Positions 54,232 through 64,000 of a stretch of 64,000 bases of DNA are shown here, in pieces. The DNA is from Cyanobium sp. M30B3 (GTDB taxonomy: Bacteria > Cyanobacteriota > Cyanobacteriia > PCC-6307 > Cyanobiaceae), in assembly GCA_018399015.1 (NCBI GenBank), contig CP073761.1, forward strand, positions 744,001 to 808,000, written 5' to 3'. Within the stretch, counting starts at the first letter, position 1; each line of letters opens with the position of its first letter. The position numbers and the translations under genes were made by a program. The notes beneath the pieces are model-generated. The model was not told the origin of the DNA. It saw nothing but the letters and a program-made list of their open reading frames with translations, and did no database searches.

Positions 54232-54720
54232 TCAGTTACCCAGACCGGAGCAGATGTAGTCGAAGTACACAGCCATTTCACGGCCGGCATCAGGGCCCAC
54301 CAGCGAAGCGGTCACTTCCTTCATGGCCTGGATCGACTGCACGGTGGCTCCGATGGGCACGCCCAGGGAGTTGTAGGTCTCCTTGAGGCCATTGAGCACC
54401 CGCTCATCAAGGATCGAGGTGTCGCCGGCCAGCATGGCGTAGGTGGCGTAGCGGAGGTAGTAGTCAAGGTCGCGGATGCAGGCTGCATAGCGACGGGTGG
54501 TGTACATGTTGCCGCCCGGACGGGTGATGTCCGAATAGAGCAGCGACTTGGCCACGGCTTCCTTGATGATCGCGGAAGCATTGGCACTGATGGTGGCGGC
54601 GGCGCGAACGCGCAGTTCACCACTGGCGAAATACTGCTCAAGGCGGCCCATGGCGGAACCGTCGAGATAGAGGCCCTGAACGTCAGCTTGGTTGATGACG
54701 TTGGTGATCGCGTCTTGCAT
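54232..54720 (-). CDS. apcB: Allophycocyanin beta subunit
   Basis: 162 residues, the normal length. It pairs with ApcA in the core trimer. The phycocyanobilin attachment Cys is in [16 protein letters not shown] (about Cys81), and the conserved Asn is in [14 protein letters not shown] (about residue 71, methylated in the family). The 3' end DYICSGLGN is typical. It lies 42 bases downstream of apcA on the minus strand, in the standard apcABC operon. Confidence 0.98.
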   Translation of the reverse strand: MQDAITNVINQADVQGLYLDGSAMGRLEQYFASGELRVRAAATISANASAIIKEAVAKSLLYSDITRPGGNMYTTRRYAACIRDLDYYLRYATYAMLAGDTSILDERVLNGLKETYNSLGVPIGATVQSIQAMKEVTASLVGPDAGREMAVYFDYICSGLGN

Positions 54721-54762
54721 GAATCCGGCTGGAATGGGCGGTGGGAACGGGAGAGGAGGGCC

Positions 54763-55248
54763 TCAGGAGAGGGCGCCGACGACGTAGTCGAAGTAGAAGC
54801 CGGCCTCTTCAGCGTCAGAGCCGGTGAGCATGCTCAGGGAGGCGTTCTTCATCTCGCGCACAGCTTCCGCCATGGCTTCGAGGGGAGTGCCGAGGGAGCG
54901 ATACATCTCCTTGGCGCCGATGATGCCGATTTCCTCGATCGGCGTCACGTCACCGGCAATGATGCCGTAGGTGACGAGGCGCAGGTAGTAGTCCATGTCG
55001 CGCAGACAGGAGGCGGTCATTTCCTCGCCGTAAGCGTTGCCGCCGGGGGAGATGACGTCGGGACGCTTCTGGAACAGGGCGGCGCCGGCCGTCTTGATGA
55101 TGCGCTCTCGACCCTCGCTCAGCACTTGGGCCACGCGCACTCGGCGCTGGCCCGCAGCCACAAAGGATTTGATCTGGTCGAGTTCGCCAGGGCTGAGGTA
55201 GCGGGCTTCGGCGTCCGCGTTGATGATCGAGTTGGAGACGATGCTCAT
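54763..55248 (-). CDS. apcA: Allophycocyanin alpha subunit
   Basis: 161 residues from the ATG at 55248; the frame is open upstream but the N-terminus [22 protein letters not shown] is the family's own. The bilin Cys is in [14 protein letters not shown] (about Cys80). It is the first gene of apcABC. The 315 bases between it and the apcE terminator form its leader and promoter region, as expected for this highly expressed operon. Confidence 0.98.
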   Translation of the reverse strand: MSIVSNSIINADAEARYLSPGELDQIKSFVAAGQRRVRVAQVLSEGRERIIKTAGAALFQKRPDVISPGGNAYGEEMTASCLRDMDYYLRLVTYGIIAGDVTPIEEIGIIGAKEMYRSLGTPLEAMAEAVREMKNASLSMLTGSDAEEAGFYFDYVVGALS

Positions 55249-55562
55249 GCAGTTCTGCCTCGAAACAAGCGGTCGCCTTAACGGAGACCGTATCCGGTGG
55301 GTAAGGGGAAGACCGACTTGCGCCGATCGCCCAAGCATTCTGCGGCAGAGCCTGCGGCGCCCCGGAGCAGCGGTCACAGTTCTTCATGCGGGTTTTGTTG
55401 GCGAAAAGCCCTGTGCCGCAAGGGTTCTGCCTGGCGTTGCTGATAGTTACCCGTCGCAGCAATTGTTCATCATGTTGTGCTGCTGATTGGCTGCTCCCGC
55501 CTTTCCCGGAGCTGCGAATGTCCGCAGGCCATTGATCCAAACCTCGACGTTCTTCATGCCAG
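55249..55562 (-). promoter_or_regulatory. Leader and promoter region of apcABC
   Basis: About 315 bases with no gene, between the apcE terminator and apcA. A long leader is usual for apcA. A TAACTAT (near 55447-55453, minus strand) could be a minus-10 element, but I cannot place a matching minus-35, so the start site is not assigned. Confidence 0.5.
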
Positions 55563-55594
55563 AAAACCCCCGATGGAATCCATCCTCCGGGGGG
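55563..55594 (-). terminator. Rho-independent terminator of apcE
   Basis: On the minus strand CCCCC-GGAG-GATGG, loop ATT, CCATC-GGGGG then TTTTC: a bulged GC-rich hairpin followed by a short T-run, about 52 bases beyond the apcE stop. Confidence 0.7.
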
Positions 55595-55645
55595 CTGTGG
55601 GCTGGGTGGCTTGTGGGTCAGTCGGCCATAGCCGCAGGCCGCGGC

Positions 55646-58600
55646 TCAGATGGCGCCGCTGGGCGGAGGGGTGAGGCCGGCATTGCCGCTGTAGAGGGAT
55701 GCGGTGCGGTTCACCGTGGTGAGCGGCTGGCCGTCACGGGTCTGCATGCCGCGCAGGTAGGGAACGGTGTCCTGGCCGAAGGCCTGGGCATATTCGTCGC
55801 TGGCCAGCAGTTCATCGATGGCGCTCTGCAGACCCTCACTGGTTCGACGGGCCAGAAAACGGCTGGTCTCCTGGGGCTGGGCCGCGCGACCAAGAATGGC
55901 CAGGTAGGCAGCTGCTGCAGTGCGCAGCGGTGCCAGGCGGTTCAGGCGTTGCTGGAACAGCTCGCTGCCGGCCACAACCCCCACGAATTCAGCCACGGTG
56001 AGCTGGCCGTTGCGGAACTGGGACTCCGCATCCACCAGGCGCTCCGCCTCCAGGGCCGGGCGGTTGAGCAACTGGCGGTACACGGCGGCGGCGGCTTCGC
56101 GCACCTGCTGCTCACTGGCGGTGCGCCCGAGTTTCAGGGGCTCGGCCAGGCTCTGCCGGCGGTTGAAGCCCTGGGGCCGGCTCGGTTGCAGGGCCTTGGC
56201 CATGGCGGCTCCCGGCTGCAGGGCCGTAGTGGCAGCCAGATTGCCGCTTTCCTGCTTGGTCCAGCCCCCCGCTGGCGCTGCCGACGGCCTGGGCTGGCTG
56301 AAGCCCGCCCCACCGGGGGTCACCCAGGCGCCCACACCGGGAGAGCTGCGCCAGCGGCGGCTGGGCTCAGGGTTGCTGCGGACGCTGCCGGGGCCTGGGG
56401 CCGCAGCTGGCGCTGGTGCCATCACCTGGCCGCCGGTCAGCTTGGCGCTCCAGACGCCACGAACAACCGTGCGCCGCTCCGGCAGGTTGCGCGGCGTGAG
56501 ATCTCCGGTGGTGCGCAGGGCGCTGCCAGCGGGCACCTCAGGCCGCGGGCGGGCATTGAGGTCTGCGTAGGCCGCGGCGTTGAACGGCCGGTTCAGCCCA
56601 GGTACAGCGCGGGCATTGCGATCGGCCGGGGTGATGAAGCGCTCGTAGGGGACCGTGTCCTCGCCGAAGCAGTCGTTGTATTCGCGGCTGGCGAGCATCT
56701 GGTCGACCACGCCGTAGAAACCCTTGCGGGCGGCGGTGTCGAAGTAGGAATCAATCTCCCAGCGCCCGAAGGTGGGCCGGCCCAGCAGGCGGCGGTGCAT
56801 CACCTCGATGGCCTTGGTGATGTAGAGCCCGCTCCAGTAGCGGCGGCGGAAGGCCTCGCTGCGGGCCACCTGGCGCACGAATTCCCGCAGGCTGATGTCG
56901 CCGTTCTCGAGCTTGATCTCCTCCACCTTGTTGCGCTCGCCGGCATAGCCGGCGTTGCCGAGCACCTGCACATACACCGCATTGATCACGGCCTGGGTGC
57001 TGCTCTCGGTGCCCCGGATGCTGGGCTGGCCGCCCCGGCGGGGCACGGAGTTGCCGCCGGTGGCGATCTGCTGCAGGCGCACCACCCGCGGGCCGACGCG
57101 GCGGGGTTTGGCCTGGCGGAAGCCTGGGCTGTCCATCTGGCCGGGCTGGGCCATGCCGTTGCCGATCAGGATGCGGCGGCTGTCGTAGCTGTACGGGGCG
57201 GGGCGGGTGGCCACCTTGGCCGTGCCTGAGGGGAAGATGGCGCCGTAGGTGAGGCCGAGGGGATCGTTGCCGCCGCCATAGGGGTGCTGGTCGGCCAGGG
57301 GCTGGCGGTAGGCGGCGTAGAGGGTCACGTACTGGGGTGCCCCCTCAAACGGAGCGCTGAAGCGGAACAGCTTGCGGTTGCTGCCCCAGCCGGCGCTCTC
57401 CTGGGCCTCTTCGCCGAGATCGCGCAGGAAGGGCACGGTCTCCTCGCCGAAGACCCGGGCGTACTCCATCGAGTTCACCAGGCAGTCGACCAGGCCAGGC
57501 AGGCCCTGCTCGCTCACGATGTCGAAGTACGTGGTGAATTCCTCCCGGGAGCTGATGCCCCGGCCGAGGAAATGGCGGAAGGCCAGCTCCACGGCCCTGC
57601 TGTTGGAGAAGCGGCCATAGAACTGCTTCTGATATTCCTTGCTGCGGCCCAGGGCGCGGATGAACTCGCGCATCGAGATCTGACCCTGGCGCACCTGGGT
57701 TGCCTCCACCGGGCACACCACCTGGCTGTAGCCCTTGACGATGTCGCGCTCGAACACCTGGCGATAGGCGGCCCGCACCACCTCGGCCTTCTGGGCGCCG
57801 GTCATGGCCGGCTTCATCACGAAGCGCTGGGCCTTGCCCTGGGCGGCCAGGGCGTAGGTGGCGGGCAGTTGCAGGCCCTGGTTCAACGGGCTGCCCAGCC
57901 GTTGGCGGGTCGATGGCGTGGGCACCTCCAGCTCGCTGATCAGCACGTTGAAGGTCTGGATCACCAGCTCGCGGATCTCCGGCTGGTCGGTGAACAGGCC
58001 GGCGGCGGCGGCACGCATCTCCTGCAGGGCCACGTTGGTGGCGGCCAGCGAGCAGGCCTTCTCGAGCACATCCCGCAGGCCGCGGGTGTTCACCGTGAGG
58101 ATGCTGGGATCACCGGCCACCAGGGCGTAGCCCACATAGCGCAGGAACCAGGCCAGGTCGCGGATCGACTTCTTCATCCGCGCCGTGCCGTAGCGGCCCA
58201 CGGCGATCGGACTGAAACCTCCGGGCAGCACCACCCGCACGTCGGCGTCCCCGCCAGCGCCTTCCAGCAGCCGGCTGAACAGGTTGCCCTTGCGCTCAGC
58301 CGCGCCGGCAAAGGTCTGCACCGAGCGCTGGAAGGCGGCCTGATCGGCTGCCAGGGGGGTGCCATCGGCCGCAGCGGCGGGCCGCAGGGGCGCATCGAGA
58401 TAGGAGAGCGGCGTGCCGCCGGTGAAGATCCGGTTGGCGGCCTTGGCCACAATGAATTCGGCGTTCTCGGAGATGCGCCGGGCGGCTTCGACGCGGCGCT
58501 GACCGCTCTCAAAGAACGTGACCAGGCTGCTGAGCTCGCCTCCATCGGGGAAGCGATCCTCTTGCTCGGCCTGACGGACGCTGGAGAGCGGCAAGGTGTC

Positions 58601-58651
58601 GTAGCGCTGGGGCGCCACCCTGGTGCTGCCGCTGCTGGCGGTCACGGTCAT
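55646..58651 (-). CDS. apcE: Phycobilisome core-membrane linker (LCM)
   Basis: 1001 residues from the ATG at 58651. It organises the core, anchors it to the thylakoid and is the terminal energy emitter. Residues about 18-235 are an allophycocyanin-like domain split by a loop (about 76-145); the likely bilin Cys is Cys200 in DVLEKACSLAATN. Three linker (Pfam 00427-like) repeats follow at about 280-410, 555-680 and 855-980, each with a 'REF/AEF ... GxET/DTVPY' pattern. Three repeats indicate a tricylindrical core. It is transcribed alone, upstream of apcABC, and divergent from a methyltransferase. Confidence 0.97.
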   Translation of the reverse strand: MTVTASSGSTRVAPQRYDTLPLSSVRQAEQEDRFPDGGELSSLVTFFESGQRRVEAARRISENAEFIVAKAANRIFTGGTPLSYLDAPLRPAAAADGTPLAADQAAFQRSVQTFAGAAERKGNLFSRLLEGAGGDADVRVVLPGGFSPIAVGRYGTARMKKSIRDLAWFLRYVGYALVAGDPSILTVNTRGLRDVLEKACSLAATNVALQEMRAAAAGLFTDQPEIRELVIQTFNVLISELEVPTPSTRQRLGSPLNQGLQLPATYALAAQGKAQRFVMKPAMTGAQKAEVVRAAYRQVFERDIVKGYSQVVCPVEATQVRQGQISMREFIRALGRSKEYQKQFYGRFSNSRAVELAFRHFLGRGISSREEFTTYFDIVSEQGLPGLVDCLVNSMEYARVFGEETVPFLRDLGEEAQESAGWGSNRKLFRFSAPFEGAPQYVTLYAAYRQPLADQHPYGGGNDPLGLTYGAIFPSGTAKVATRPAPYSYDSRRILIGNGMAQPGQMDSPGFRQAKPRRVGPRVVRLQQIATGGNSVPRRGGQPSIRGTESSTQAVINAVYVQVLGNAGYAGERNKVEEIKLENGDISLREFVRQVARSEAFRRRYWSGLYITKAIEVMHRRLLGRPTFGRWEIDSYFDTAARKGFYGVVDQMLASREYNDCFGEDTVPYERFITPADRNARAVPGLNRPFNAAAYADLNARPRPEVPAGSALRTTGDLTPRNLPERRTVVRGVWSAKLTGGQVMAPAPAAAPGPGSVRSNPEPSRRWRSSPGVGAWVTPGGAGFSQPRPSAAPAGGWTKQESGNLAATTALQPGAAMAKALQPSRPQGFNRRQSLAEPLKLGRTASEQQVREAAAAVYRQLLNRPALEAERLVDAESQFRNGQLTVAEFVGVVAGSELFQQRLNRLAPLRTAAAAYLAILGRAAQPQETSRFLARRTSEGLQSAIDELLASDEYAQAFGQDTVPYLRGMQTRDGQPLTTVNRTASLYSGNAGLTPPPSGAI

Positions 58652-58776
58652 GGACGAGAGCGAACCGGGCTGGGCCAACTTACGGCTGGCCCCCTGAACC
58701 GCCCGGGAGCCATGAACAAATGTTTGCAGCGTGGGGAGCGGTGCCGTGAAATGCTCGCCCCAGCCGCCCCGCAGCC

Positions 58777-59976
58777 GTGTCTGCCCGTGATGCCGCCACC
58801 CCGGTGGTGAGTGCCTTCTACGACCGCTTCCCCTACCCGGGGGATCCCCTGCAGGATGGACCGCCGCCCGGATACAACTGGCGCTGGTGCGTGGACAGCG
58901 CCCGGGCTTTTGCCGCCGGGGTGTTGCCTCCGGCCGCTGGCGCGCAGCCGCGCCCCTGGCGGATCCTCGACGCCGGCTGCGGCACGGGGGTGAGCACCGA
59001 CTACCTCTGCCATCTCAACCCCGGCGCCTCGGTGCTGGCCGTGGACATCAGTGCCGGCGCCCTGGCGGTGGCCCGGGAGCGCACCCGGCGCTCCGGTGCG
59101 GCTGCCCGGGTACGGGACCTGCGCATCGAACAGCGCAGCCTGCTGGACCTGGCCGGGGAGGGGCCGTTTGACTACATCAACTCGGTGGGGGTGCTCCACC
59201 ATCTGCGTGAGCCTGAACTGGGCCTGCGGGCGCTGGCCGATCTGCTCTGCCCGGGAGGGCTGCTGCATCTTTTTCTGTATGCCGAGGGCGGCCGCTGGGA
59301 GATCCATCGCACCCAGCGCAGCCTCACCCGTCTTGGGGTGGGCAGCGGCCCCGAGGCGATTCAGCTCGGACGCGAGCTGTTCAACGTGCTTCCCACCAGC
59401 AACCGGCTGCGGCGTCACCACGAGCAGCGCTGGGCCCTCGACACCCAGGCGGACGTGAACTTCGCGGATATGTACCTGCACCCGCAGGAGACCAGCTACA
59501 ACCTCCAGACCCTGATGGCCTTCGTGGCCCAGGCGGAGCTGGAGTTCGTCGGTTTCTCCAACCCGGAGGTCTGGGATCCGGCCCGCTTGCTCAGCGGCGG
59601 CTTGCTGGATCGGGCCCGATCCCTGCCCCAGGAGGAGCGCTGGGCCCTGATCGAGGACCTTGACCCCGACATCAGCCACTTCGAGTTGTTCCTCAGCAAG
59701 GGGCCGCTGCAGCGCGCCGACTGGGGGGACGACAGCGTGCTGCTGGCCGCCAGCGGTCAGCGCAACCGCTGCCTGTGGGGCTGGCCCTCCACGGATCTGC
59801 TGGGGCCCGATCTGCTGCCCCTGGCGATCGAGCCGGATGACCTGGCGCTGATGCAGGCGGTGGAGGCCGCTCCCGGAGTGCCGCTGGCGGACTTGCCGCT
59901 GCCCTTCCCGGCGGAGGAGCGCTGCATGCGGGCGCGCCGTCTTCAGGCGCAGCAGGTGCTGCAACTGGTTGCTTAA
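58777..59976 (+). CDS. Class I SAM-dependent methyltransferase
   Basis: 399 residues from a GTG at 58777. VVSAFYDRFPYPGDPLQDG is the N-terminal motif of a widespread cyanobacterial methyltransferase, ILDAGCGTGVSTDYL the SAM loop (about residues 63-77), VLAVDISAGALAVAR the acidic ribose-binding strand, and DYINSVGVLHHLREPELGL the post-II segment. The C-terminal 170 residues are an extra domain of unknown role. It lies divergent from apcE and only 6 bases before the nominal atp1 start, so it may read through into the ATP synthase operon. The substrate is unknown. Confidence 0.85.
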   Translation: MSARDAATPVVSAFYDRFPYPGDPLQDGPPPGYNWRWCVDSARAFAAGVLPPAAGAQPRPWRILDAGCGTGVSTDYLCHLNPGASVLAVDISAGALAVARERTRRSGAAARVRDLRIEQRSLLDLAGEGPFDYINSVGVLHHLREPELGLRALADLLCPGGLLHLFLYAEGGRWEIHRTQRSLTRLGVGSGPEAIQLGRELFNVLPTSNRLRRHHEQRWALDTQADVNFADMYLHPQETSYNLQTLMAFVAQAELEFVGFSNPEVWDPARLLSGGLLDRARSLPQEERWALIEDLDPDISHFELFLSKGPLQRADWGDDSVLLAASGQRNRCLWGWPSTDLLGPDLLPLAIEPDDLALMQAVEAAPGVPLADLPLPFPAEERCMRARRLQAQQVLQLVA

Positions 59977-59982
59977 CGCAGC

Positions 59983-60459
59983 GTGATAAGTTGCCCGGGC
60001 TTTAACGCCCTCCAGCACTTGCAGGTCAGTCTCGCAGCGGATGCCGGGTCCACCGGTACGCCATCTGCGGATGGGGAAGCGGTGCTGGCGTCAGCGGATC
60101 AGCGTCCCGCCGATCCGACAGTCGCCGATCCCTTTCTTCGCCTGCAACGCCGACTGTTGCTGGCCACCCTGCTGCTCACCCTCGTGGTGAGCTGCATCAC
60201 CTGGCCCCTGTTCGGTGCCAGCGCGGCTCGCAGCCTGCTGTTGGGCGGTTGCTGCGGCCTGCTCTACCTGCGCCTGCTGGCCCGCAGCGTGGCCCGGATC
60301 GGACCTGAGTCCCGCTCCCTGGGCCGCTTCCAGATTGTTGTACCGGCCCTGCTGATCGTGGCCGCAGCCCGCGTCCCAGCCCTGGAGTTGTTGCCGGCCC
60401 TGCTCGGCTTCCTCCTCTACAAGCCGGCCCTGCTGCTGCAGGCCGTCCTCGCCCCCTGA
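59983..60459 (+). CDS. atp1: ATP synthase subunit I (assembly protein)
   Basis: 158 residues if it starts at the GTG at 59983; a GTG at 60082 gives 125 residues, closer to the family norm, and would leave room for an atp promoter. The four membrane helices (LLLATLLLTLVVSCITWPLFG and onward) and the position directly before atpB identify it. It helps assemble the c-ring and is not part of the final enzyme. Confidence 0.85.
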   Translation: MISCPGFNALQHLQVSLAADAGSTGTPSADGEAVLASADQRPADPTVADPFLRLQRRLLLATLLLTLVVSCITWPLFGASAARSLLLGGCCGLLYLRLLARSVARIGPESRSLGRFQIVVPALLIVAAARVPALELLPALLGFLLYKPALLLQAVLAP

Positions 60460-60474
60460 ACCACCCGTCACCCC

Positions 60475-61600
<1,126 letters not shown>

Positions 61601-61688
61601 TCACTCACGGAGGGGGGCGCCGGTCGCCCTGTGCTGACCCCGTCCCCTGCGTGACTGTTCCCCCGTCCACCCCGGCGATCCCTTCCCA

Positions 61689-62183
61689 ATGACCAGCTGG
61701 CTCCTGCTTGCCACCGCTGACGCCGTCACCGGCGTTGCGTCCGGCGCCCCGGAGGGAGGTCTGTTCGACCTTGATGCCACCCTGCCGCTGATGGCGGTGC
61801 AGGTGGTGCTCCTCACCTTCATTCTCAATGCCCTGTTCTTCCGTCCGGTCGGCCGCACCGTGGAAGAGCGCGAGGGTTTCGTCACCACCAGTCGCGCTGA
61901 GGCCAAGCAGCAGCTGGCCCAGGCCCAGCGGCTGGAAGCTGATCTCACCGAACAGCTCAAGGAAGCCAGGCAGGACGCTCAGAAGCTGATCGTCGAGGCT
62001 GAGCAGGAGTCCGACAAGCTGTATCGCGAGGCCCTGGCCACGGCCCAGGCCGAGGCCAATGCCTTGCGTGAGAAGGCTCGCCGGGAGATCGAGGCCGAGA
62101 AGGAACAGGCGCTCGCCTCCCTGCGCTCCGAAGCCGATCAGCTCGGTGCCCTCATTGTTGACCGTCTGCTGGCCGCCCGATGA
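61689..62183 (+). CDS. atpG: ATP synthase F0 subunit b'
   Basis: 164 residues. One membrane anchor ([20 protein letters not shown], about residues 33-52) is followed by a long charged helix ([19 protein letters not shown] and onward). It forms the peripheral stalk with subunit b; a separate b' is typical of cyanobacteria and chloroplasts. It overlaps atpF by 4 bases (ATGA). Confidence 0.95.
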   Translation: MTSWLLLATADAVTGVASGAPEGGLFDLDATLPLMAVQVVLLTFILNALFFRPVGRTVEEREGFVTTSRAEAKQQLAQAQRLEADLTEQLKEARQDAQKLIVEAEQESDKLYREALATAQAEANALREKARREIEAEKEQALASLRSEADQLGALIVDRLLAAR

Positions 62184-62709
62184 TCTTCCACTCCCCGGCC
62201 ACCGTGCTGTTCGCCCACCACGGGGGCTTTGGTCTCAACCTCAATCTTTTTGAGACCAACCTGATCAACCTGGTCATTGTGATCGGGGTGCTCACCTGGT
62301 TCCTGCGCGGCTTTCTCGGCGGCATGCTCGACCGCCGTCGCCAGGCCATCCTGGCCGACCTGAGTGACGCCGAATCCCGGCTGAAGACGGCCACCGCCGC
62401 CGTGTCCAAGGCCCAGCAGGACCTTCAGGCTGCCCAACAGAAAGCCCAGCAGATCCGTGACGATGGCCTGGCCAGGGCCCAGTCCGTGCGTGAGGAGAGC
62501 GAACGCCGCACGATCGAAGAGATGGCCCGGCTCAGGGAAGATGCCTCCGCTGACCTCAATGCTGAAGCCGCTCGCGTCTCGGATCTCCTCCGCCGGGAAG
62601 CGGCCCGCCAGGCGATTGAGAAGGCCCTTGCAACCCTGCCCGGCAAACTTGACGAGGGCACCCAGGCGCGCCTGATCGACCAGTCCATCAACACTCTGGG
62701 GAACGCCTG

Positions 62710-62710
<1 letters not shown>
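62180..62710 (+). CDS. atpF: ATP synthase F0 subunit b
   Basis: 176 residues. It is the peripheral stalk partner of b'. The membrane segment is [21 protein letters not shown] (about residues 28-48), followed by the coiled stalk [19 protein letters not shown]. The start overlaps atpG by 4 bases and the stop overlaps atpH by 1 base, the usual tight coupling for stoichiometric subunits. Confidence 0.97.

Positions 62711-64000
<1,290 letters not shown>

Noticed and set aside
55487-57229. 580-codon plus-strand frame opposite apcE
   Set aside because: Antisense shadow of a linker gene; repetitive Ala/Gly/Leu translation.

Overview
The window reads as a high-GC picocyanobacterium of the Synechococcus/Cyanobium type. 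It carries an allophycocyanin core operon with its core-membrane linker (apcE, then apcA-apcB-apcC), the cyanobacterial-order ATP synthase operon (atp1-atpB-atpE-atpG-atpF-atpH-atpA), a PII gene with a perfect NtcA box, the Ccs1/CcdA (system II) cytochrome c pair and scattered copies of the cyanobacterial octamer GCGATCGC. No rRNA, tRNA, CRISPR array or intact insertion sequence was recognised.

Two thirds of the window (about 1-46.6 kb) is a surface-polysaccharide locus. From 1 to 4.1 kb there are three glycosyltransferases. At 4.1-4.7 kb is a decayed stretch with an antitoxin-like remnant. At 4.7-6.9 kb are two GDP-mannose 4,6-dehydratase-type genes. From 6.9 to about 13 kb the DNA is visibly AT-richer, gene-poor and has long non-coding gaps: a double-domain glycosyltransferase, a methyltransferase and an FkbM methyltransferase with a long coiled coil. 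From 13.2 to 29.5 kb there are very large multidomain glycosyltransferases, coiled-coil proteins translationally coupled to glycosyltransferases, a Nif11-like small protein and a GT2-RgpF fusion.

From 29.8 to 38.5 kb a minus-strand operon with repeated 4-base stop/start overlaps encodes a small unknown protein, a CMP-sugar cytidylyltransferase, three related DUF6716-like glycosyltransferases, a CBS-NeuB-SAF-TIM-barrel fusion and two sulfotransferases. Together these suggest a sulfated nonulosonic-acid (sialic-acid-like) polymer. From 38.6 to 46.6 kb are the capsule assembly genes: a two-domain KpsC, a KpsS fused to a PlsC-like acyltransferase, a divergent minus-strand cassette of GNAT acyltransferase, acyl carrier protein and FabF-like ketosynthase, and an SLBB outer-membrane export protein. 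My main hypothesis is that the acyl genes make or modify the lipid anchor on which KpsS and KpsC build the capsule linker.

From 46.7 kb on is core genome: purB, a small conserved-looking protein, tlyA, glnB, queF, ccs1, ccdA, ftsW, apcCBA and apcE (all minus strand except tlyA and queF), then a methyltransferase and the atp operon on the plus strand, running off the right edge inside atpA.
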